Assembly (NCBI RefSeq): GCF_041381155.1
Contig: NC_091144.1
Coordinates: 5,489,501 to 5,553,500 of the forward strand
From: Argopecten irradians
Lineage: Eukaryota; Mollusca; Bivalvia; Pectinida; Pectinidae
DNA: 64,000 bases
Reading direction: 5' to 3'
A model generated the notes under the pieces. It saw only the letters and a list, made by a program, of their open reading frames with translations. It did no database searches and was not told the DNA's origin. A program made the position numbers and the translations under genes. Below are positions 57,201-64,000 of the stretch, in pieces; position 1 is the first letter of the stretch, and each line of letters begins with the position of its first letter.

Positions 57201-60200
57201 TCCTGTTGATATAGCGTCGTATTTAACACTAATAATACCATTCCTGTTTATATAACGTCGTATTTAACACTTATAATACCATTCCTGTTTATATAGTGTC
57301 GTATTTAACACTAATAATACCATTTCTGTTTATATAGCGTCGTATTTAACACTAATAATACCATTCCTGTTTATATAGTGTCGTATTTAACACTAATAAT
57401 ACTATTCCTGTTCATAGCGTCGTATTTAACACTAATAATACTATTCCTGTTTATATAGCGTCGTATTTAACACTAATAATACCATTCCTGTTGATAGCGT
57501 CGTATTTAACACTTATAATACTATTCCTGTTTATATAGCGTCGTATTTAACACTAATAATACTATTCCTGTTTATATAGTGTCCTATTAACACTAATAAT
57601 AATAGGTATCTATTTATGACCTGGTTGAGAGGTTGAATAGTTCCCGAGCCAAAGGCACTATCCCATCATGAGACAATACTATGAGGCAATAATGGGTGAA
57701 GTACGTCACTTTCACAAGAGACTCGTTTTACACAATAGCCTGTCTGCCATCTTGACGTCTTGGTCGAATCGCAACGTTATAATGACGCCATGGAAATTCA
57801 CTAATGGTGACGTCACAATACATTCACGTTCAATTTCGCGCCACTTCCATAGTGCCCGCTTGCCCGGACACTATTGAAAATGTGCGTAGCCTATCAGAAT
57901 CTATTCTGTCACGTGATGTATACTGTTGCTGTTTACAGTATGTGACGGGAGCAGCGTCTGTAAGTCGGAATCCTCCACCAGTGGGGTCACAACTACTACT
58001 TATATCACGTGTGCCGAGACATGTTGTGGTAATATCAACGACCAATACTGCTGCGAGTAAGTACTCGTGTCTGTAACAAGTAATTTTATTGGCCGAAAAA
58101 GTATACCATACTGTAAAAAATAATTCCATTGGATGATAATTTATGCCTTTACGGTACGTGGTAAAGTGACGTTTGATGTCTTGGAGGAAAGCTTTTAAGA
58201 AATGAAATCAATAACCTAGAGGTTCAATGATAATTTTATAACTTTATGAAAAATATGAATTTGCTATTATTCATAATGCAATGATCATAATATCTTCAAA
58301 TGTTCATTTCATATGAGATTTTGTAAAACTCCTCTTGCCAAGATTGGCAAAAAACAACCTTCTAGTAGACGTTTCATACCCTCTGATCTGAACTGAACAC
58401 TAAATTAAGATGCTCTATCTACCAAGTGGTGCCAAATGACGTATGCTATTTTAATGCATGTACAAATATACTAACGAATAAGTATATTTTACATAACAAG
58501 ATATGAACGGCACAAATATTGCAGCCAAATTAATTTTCATAACACGATATGTCTTTTTATATACCCCGTATGTATGGCTGCTGATTATGACCTCCGAGTT
58601 GTTTTATATTTATACAGAGATGCTAACAGTGGGCTTCTGATTGGTGTTATAGCCACCTCAGTAGTGTTTCTCATCCTAGCTATCGGGCTGCTGATATGCT
58701 GTATGAAAAACCATTCTAGGAAGACTACCCGTGTAGCTGTCCTCAATATCACGGAACAAGGGAACGCCGCGGCACGTAGGTGGAATCATTGAACACAGAA
58801 CCATATAATGTGTCTATAACCATGATTTATAAGATATTGTTATTTGATCTTTTGTCTAAAATAATACAACGAACAAACTATTTTTTAATGGATGATGAAC
58901 TTCTTGATATCTGTTTCAAAATAAGGCTGCGAAAATATACACTCACGGAATAGGTATGGATTTGATGGACTTCTTCATATTAAAAGTTATTTATAACTAT
59001 TTGCAAAAGTTAAACACACACGAAAGAGAGTGATTTTACAGCCGGGATATTATAGCCAATACACTAGTAGCATGCATTTTTTGAATTTTCAGAATTTAAA
59101 AAATGAGCATCAATTATTTCATTTTATAATTGCGACTTCACTTTGTGTTGTGATTTTGATAAATGGGGCATTTGTAGAAACAGAGTGTCATTTCTTCATG
59201 ATAACATTGAGGCCGGTGATGCTTGTTGCCGTTAGAAACATGAATAGGGTCACACGTTGCTTTGTCACGTGACTTCCATGTTGCTATATTAGGACTGTAA
59301 TATTATTTATTATATATCTATTTTTTCGAAACGTGATAATTTCATTTTATATCAACTTATTGTTAGTGGGTAGATGATATAAATACAAATGTAGTAAGTT
59401 TGTCATTTCTAACAATCTCAAGAAAGATATCTAGAGGTAATAAAAACTACACTTTTTTCTTCCGGAATTCTATTTTCTTCAATACATAATGTATACGTGA
59501 AACAGTATCATTTTATATTGTATGACCCGATTGTTCAATAACGTGAAAGGATAATACATAGATTGCATGCATTTTGTTTTATAATTAACTTCAATATTTT
59601 TTTTTATGTTAAGCGGTTTATGATAAGAGTACGGAAGCCTGTTAGGGGCACATTGAAAAAAAATATAATGTCGTTATAACGACTTAGTATCTCGTAGTAA
59701 CGACTTATCTATCTCGTTATAACGACTTAGTATATCATAATACCGACTCAACTATGTCGTTAAAACGACTTATTATGTCGCAATAACGACTTAGCTATGT
59801 CGTTATAACGACTTGGTATGTCGTAATAACAACAAAGCTATGTCGTTTTTACGACATACGTATGTACTAAGTCGTTATTACGAGAGACTAATAGCTACTA
59901 TGTCGTTATTACGAAATAGGTTAGTCGTTTTAACGACAAAGCTAAGTCGTTATAACGATATAGGTAAGTCGTTATAACGAGATACTTAGTCGTGTTAACG
60001 ACATAGGTAAGTCGTTATTACCAGATACTAAGTCGTTATAACGACATAATATTTTTTCAATGTAACCCTTACAGGCTTCCGTGTAAGAGTACAATCAGCT
60101 TTTTGTGTAATATCTCCACAACATAAAATATATTCAAGTTCATTTCTCCAAAATTCCAAATCAATTTTAGGACTCATTCTTCTATGAAATCATTACGCCA

Positions 60201-61573
60201 TTATATCAGCCAATCACAAGCGGCGTTACAAACGATGACGCCATATTTTCATTTATTTCATTGATGTGCATTAAGTGCTGAAAAAGTGATAATTAAGCCA
60301 ATGAAAATGCTCGTTCGAGACTAATTACAACAATAAAGAGTTATGGAGTATGTATAGTTTGGGCGCTATTTGGTCCCCATATCCATAAAAATTTCAAACA
60401 TCTTTTTTGTAATCAAAATTGATGAATTTCAAATATCGGTTACATCTATGACAGAATAAGTCTGCTAGTTATGTATCATTGCACCTATATTTGATATACA
60501 AAATATGCAAAAAATATGAAAACATGGAAATTTAGTCAATTTTGGCGAGTTTTTTAATCTAGAAACCATAGAACGCATCCTTGAACAAATTTTATATTTC
60601 TCTTCAAGATGTGTCTGAAGTACCTACGTATTCTGACGTAAATGTTTCGTTTGTTCAAGATTGCGCTCTATGGTTTCTAGATTAATTTATGCATATTTAG
60701 GATGGATACCATGACAACTTAAAGCTGCGAAATTAGAAAACGTTTTATTTTACAATAATATATTAGGGATGAACTAAATATTTCACAATAAATAATTTTC
60801 TTAACACTTGGTTTAAAGGATCGATGGATTGTTTAGACCAAAAAGGGCCCAAACCATACATAGACCAAAAAGGGCCCAAACCATACATAGACCAAAAAGG
60901 GCCCAAACCATACATAGTCATTTGGCATTTACCATCTTAAAGTATTGTAACTGAAAATTAAAAAATAAATCTGTAAGAATGAAACGAGTTATAATCACAT
61001 CAGTCGATTGTATAGTACGGGAAGCTAGATCATGGAAGATATTTTAGTATTGTATCTTATTTAAATGTATTCTCTCGTATCTAAATTCAGTCCAATTCAA
61101 ACTAATTGAATTTTTTATATATTTTTATGTGGTCTCTTTTTTAACTGGCCATAATACTTATTTTACATTTCTGTATCCTATCTTATCTTATTTGTCTCCC
61201 GTCTCACATTTTCAAAAATAAATATGTTTCATTAGGAAGAGATGAGCGCCGAGAGCGGAGACAACGGGAGAGAGCTGAGGCCTTGGCGGGCTACCCCCAA
61301 CAGTTTATGGCAGGCTATCCTGACCATCCTCCACCATCATATCAGTCAATGTACGGACATTCTCAACCCCCGGGAGCATACGGGGAGCCTAGTCTACCCC
61401 CAGGGGCATACGGGGAGCCTAGTCTACCCCCAGGGGCATACGGGGCACCAAGTCACCCTCCGCCAATGACATATAACCCGGGATCACATGTTATATCAAC
61501 GCGAGGGGCGCCGAGTAGTGCCTTTGATGGGGCGCCAAGTGGAGCATACGGAGGGAGCGGACACAAACATTAA
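51295..61573 (+). CDS. Cys-rich single-pass membrane protein with PPxY tail, Shisa-like (gene 2 of the tandem pair)
   Basis: Four exons: 51295-51337, 57939-58056, 58618-58775 and 61236-61573. Intron phases are 1, 2 and 1, and all introns are GT-AG. The product is 218 aa. Exon 1 encodes a short signal peptide (MFSGFVFLSGVLLH). Exon 2 encodes the ectodomain, with CDGSSVCK and TCAETCCGNINDQYCCE, i.e. C-x3-CC-x7-CC as in gene 1. Exon 3 encodes the membrane segment LLIGVIATSVVFLILAIGLL followed by ICC. Exon 4 encodes an Arg/Glu-rich stretch and then a Pro/Gly/Tyr-rich tail with PPPSY (a PPxY ligand for WW domains such as those of NEDD4-type ubiquitin ligases) and three PPGAYG(E/A)PS repeats. Reading through the exon 3 donor would give an earlier stop at 58792, so a short isoform is possible. 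Membrane adaptor function is inferred from the Shisa/WBP1 architecture only. Confidence 0.85.
51876..57603 (+). repeat. Satellite array, 41-bp unit, about 140 copies, in intron 1
   Basis: The unit starts CCTGTTTATATAGCGTCG and continues TATTTAACACTAATAATACCATT, 41 bp (e.g. 52141 to 52182). Variants change the AGCG to AGTG, AACG or ACCG, or replace TTTATATA with TTGATGG/TTGATA, shortening the unit to about 39 bp. Copies are mostly over 95% alike. The array fills most of the 6.6-kb first intron of the second membrane gene. Confidence 0.98.
57635..57876. mobile_element. Small MITE between the satellite and exon 2
   Basis: AATAGTTCCCGAGCCAAAGG (57636 onward) pairs, with mismatches, with the reverse complement of TGCCCGCTTGCCCGGACACT (to about 57876). 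It ends about 60 bp before exon 2. Confidence 0.5.
58776..59630. other. Intron 3 of the second membrane gene, left part
   Basis: AT-rich intron sequence without further exons that I can support. The rest of this intron is filled by the elements listed next. Confidence 0.4.
59631..60082. mobile_element. Foldback element built of GTCGTTATAACGAC palindromes
   Basis: The outer ends ACGGAAGCCTGT (59631-59642) and ACAGGCTTCCGT (60071-60082) continue inward with CACATTGAAAAAA / TTTTTTCAATGTAA and then many copies of GTCGTTATAACGAC and AAGTCGTTAT, each self-palindromic. The flanks ATAAGAGT and GTAAGAGT match at 7 of 8 positions, suggesting an 8-bp target duplication (hAT-like). It lies in intron 3. 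Confidence 0.85.
60130..60290 (-). repeat. Dispersed repeat copy in intron 3, inverted relative to 44277-44420
   Basis: It contains ATCATTACGCCATTATATCAG, CCAATCACAAGCGGCGTTAC and GATGACGCCATATTTTCAT, the reverse complement of the words seen at 44277-44420. Confidence 0.6.
60348..60916. mobile_element. MITE with triplicated right end
   Basis: The left end GTATGTATAGTTTGGGCGCT...TGGTC (60348-60375) is the diverged reverse complement of the right-end unit GACCAAAAAGGGCCCAAACC + ATACATA. That 27-bp right-end unit occurs three times in tandem (60836, 60863, 60890). Inside, AATCTAGAAACCATAGA (about 60557) and TCTATGGTTTCTAGATT (to about 60684) form a second inverted pair. Confidence 0.8.
61367..61456 (+). 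repeat. In-frame 30-bp coding repeat (PPGAYGEPSL)
   Basis: Three tandem 30-bp units at 61367, 61397 and 61427 encode PPGAYGEPSL, PPGAYGEPSL and PPGAYGAPSH in the cytoplasmic tail of the second membrane protein. Units 1 and 2 differ by only about two bases, so the expansion is recent. Confidence 0.9.
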
Positions 61574-63439
61574 TATGAGTTATACATTAACACTTACTCT
61601 ATTCCTTTGTACATATTTTAGTAAAGTATATTTATGTAAGACTGGTGGTGTTTATTTCATTACTGTAATGTCTGATGTCTTAAACTTATTTTAGATTTTA
61701 TCAATATTATCTCTTTTAGATTTTAGCATATCCCTGCCCATGTATCCCTACAGATGCATACACTTGATGACATACAACTGATTTCTTCGAATTAAACTGA
61801 TATCTGCAACGTCGTTTTCTCCTAGCTACAACACACTTGGAATGATCTCCCCTTGACCAATGCAGACCATGTACATTGTAGCTAATATACCAGTCTTGCA
61901 TAAAACGAATGATTAGAAAGATATGTACACCATTTCAATATAACATAACCTCGGCATGGAAAAGGTAACATGATAAAATTGAAAGTTCATCTGAATCATG
62001 TTATAGCGATCTTCAAATGTCTTCTGTTTTAAAAGGAGGCAACGAATATCAAATCTAATTTCCAAATAAGTTACTAGTGCAGAAATGTTAATGTAAACTT
62101 GTATGGATAAAGTGTGCATGGACAAATGGGGATATTGTCCGCTCTGGCTTACAATAAAGGTTACCATACACATCAGGAATTGGTTTGCTACTCTACTGAA
62201 TATTTGGACGTATGGAGACCAAGTATAGTTGTAAGTCAGGCTCAAAATAAAGGTTACATTCCCTCTCCACCCTAAACTTATGTTTTTTTTTAATTCAACT
62301 TTTCTTTGATACGAAATATTTAAACAGCATTTAATGAATGACAAAAGAAAATGTACTATTTACTTGACGATAGTGTCAACAACACAAATGACCTAATACA
62401 TTTACAACTAAGTATTATCTGTTCGTAGAATTACTCGTGATACAATTCAAGCCAAACAACATTTAAGTCATGTCAAAAAAACCGGAGAGAATGTGTTAAT
62501 TAATAACATAAATAGTAGAATAGATAAATGGACCTAACAATGTTTTAATAAAGTGAATGACACCAACGAAGCTGGAAAAACAGACTGAACCAACGAGTAC
62601 AAAATGTATAGGTAGATAGAGAAAATATTTTTTAAGCAATCTATCAATTTACGGTGTTCATCGTTAACCGTATCACTTTATTAACGAATCTGAAAACTTT
62701 CATAGTTGATCGCTGACGAAGTAGAGACAACCATTGATTGTAGCCATGACTTTATATCAGTTCTGATCACCATGTGATTGTAGCCATGACTTTATATCAG
62801 TTCTGATCACCATGTTTAGATTTGTGATCGTGTATCTGTAAACTGTTATGCCTTATGAATTAAAAGATAGCGAACGCTAGAACACGTTGTAAATGAATGA
62901 AAGTGATTTTGATTGAAACATGTTTAATTCGTATCTAAGAACACAAAGTGCTCCGGCAAAAATCGGATACCAATGTAAATACAGCAAAAAAATGTTTATA
63001 ACCAACACGCTTACAGTGATTTCATAGAGATTTAAGGAAAACAGAGTTTTATTTTATTTGAACACTTAATTTAAATGAAATGGTCGGTCGAAATGTAAAT
63101 ATAAGGAATGATTTTTATTGTTTGTTGCTTACTGGTGTGTAAACTGCATTTTTTATACAGATATTTTAAATGACGCACCTTAGCGCGTCACGTTGAAAAT
63201 ACATACAATGTATCTTCAATGTTATACGATCGTTGGAACAGCCGGTCAATTGATGGACCTACAGAACAGCTGGCTTAAATTTGGCGGGAAATGTTGTCAA
63301 ATTCAGAGAGTACACAAAATATAGTTAATATTTTTTCATCCCATTTACAAAATATCTGTTAAAAATTTTATTTGCTGACATATAATTTCAGGTTTACATT
63401 ACATTTATACATGCAATATATTGATGATTTTTCATACAG
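61574..63439. other. Downstream region of the second membrane gene
   Basis: Probably 3' UTR at first, then AT-rich intergenic DNA. It contains a 40-bp duplication (62735-62814) and two weak candidate exons discussed in the findings. No clear gene. Confidence 0.3.
62735..62814. repeat. Perfect 40-bp tandem duplication
   Basis: The unit starts TGATTGTAGCCATGACTTTA and ends GATCACCATG, at 62735-62774 and 62775-62814, identical by eye. Confidence 0.95.
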
Positions 63440-63552
63440 ATACAATAAGCCTATTCGGATGCGCATTCGCGGAAGTCAGTGTTCCGGTGTGTGTATTCTT
63501 GCGCGACAACTACTACGTTTACGCAAGTGTAAACGATTTCACGGTTATATAG
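63440..63552 (+). CDS. Candidate terminal exon, unrecognised protein
   Basis: After a plausible acceptor (TTTTTCATACAG, ending 63439) a frame reads SLFGCAFAEVSVPVCVFLRD followed by NYYVYASVNDFTVI and a stop at 63550-63552. AATAAA follows at about 63719. Composition is protein-like, but I recognise no family and found no upstream exon. It may be chance. Confidence 0.2.
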
Positions 63553-64000
63553 AAAAGAGAAAACGGAAATGTAAATATAACATAGTAATGTTCAGTCACC
63601 TTCCATGTCCCTATCAGTTGTGTGTTACATGTATATAGCGAACTATATACTTATAACGAAGTGATGTCGTCGGTCCACTGAGGTTCGTGTTCATCGTTTT
63701 TTACTGTATAATGATGTTAATAAAAATTTGTTTTTACTGTTGTATTATAAAAAAACAATGGTATAAAATATAACATAAATCTAAAATATCACAAAATAAT
63801 TTAATAGTAAAATAAAGTGAAATGTTTAAAGTGAATAGTCGGGCGAAGAAAACCAGTCTAAATGCGTTCATTGGCCTTCCAAAAGTTCTCGCATATTAAT
63901 ACGACGGTCAAGTTCTGCTTACGTTTCCCAGTTCTGACCATTGAAATAAAGAAAGGTTGAAAGCATTGAAAGCGAGGCTGCGTGGAAATGTAACCACGGA

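Noticed and set aside
51876-57603. Regular 41-bp repeats as a CRISPR-like array
   Set aside because: Units are directly adjacent with no unique spacers. This is a satellite in a eukaryotic intron.
59030-59272. 80-codon frame in intron 3 of the second membrane gene
   Set aside because: No splice signals or similarity; exon 3 joins exon 4 in phase without it.
61913-62344. 143-codon frame on the minus strand
   Set aside because: Low-complexity hydrophobic/aromatic composition typical of AT-rich non-coding DNA; no recognisable domain.

Overview
This is an AT-rich eukaryotic nuclear window. It has GT-AG introns, no operon structure, and most of its length is repeats. The repeat families look lophotrochozoan, most likely a bivalve mollusc: a TTAA-flanked MITE ending AGGCCCACTACC, several jockey/CR1-like, L1-like and unassigned LINEs, and dispersed 'phantom-protein' repeats familiar from oyster and scallop DNA. 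The taxonomic call is my inference from remembered repeat types, not from a search.

Three protein-coding genes can be supported, all on the + strand. (1) 1201-1768 holds the last two exons of a lipoxygenase; the rest lies upstream of the window and the visible upstream intron carries a 38-bp minisatellite (1-696). (2) 43881-45835 is a three-exon gene (134 aa) for a small single-pass membrane protein with a signal peptide, a Cys-rich ectodomain and a short basic tail. (3) 51295-61573 is a four-exon gene (218 aa) of the same architecture, with a long Pro/Gly/Tyr-rich cytoplasmic tail carrying a PPxY motif. Genes 2 and 3 share the ectodomain signature C-x3-CC-x7-CC and the same intron phases around the membrane exon, so they are probably tandem paralogues of the Shisa/CYYR1/WBP1-like group. 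Intron 1 of gene 3 contains a 5.7-kb array of a 41-bp satellite.

The rest is mobile DNA. 4.5-12.5 kb: dispersed repeats, a 156-bp tandem array and a dead LINE. 13.3-24.6 kb: a nested cluster. A minus-strand LINE with a poly(A) tail (13260-~21235) is split by a coding-less LTR retrotransposon (15093-19463, LTRs of 486 and 461 bp, 4-bp target duplication) and abuts, head to head, a plus-strand LINE with a long open reverse-transcriptase frame (~21235-24570). 25-28.4 kb: relics of the same LINE families. 28.8-41 kb: inverted-repeat DNA elements, including two large ones (29535-32050 and 33634-37547) with smaller elements nested inside. 46.7-48.8 kb: pieces of an L1-like element separated by a 0.6-kb segment that also occurs at 40.1-40.7 kb. 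57.6-62.8 kb: foldback and MITE elements, mostly in the introns of gene 3.

I did not find an obviously new molecular system. The most interesting points are the satellite-filled intron of a membrane-protein gene, the recent non-coding LTR element inside a LINE, the head-to-head LINE junction, the two large inverted-repeat elements without a recognisable transposase, and the MITE that supplies the only nearby polyadenylation signal to the lipoxygenase gene. All identities, alignments and coordinates were worked out by eye.
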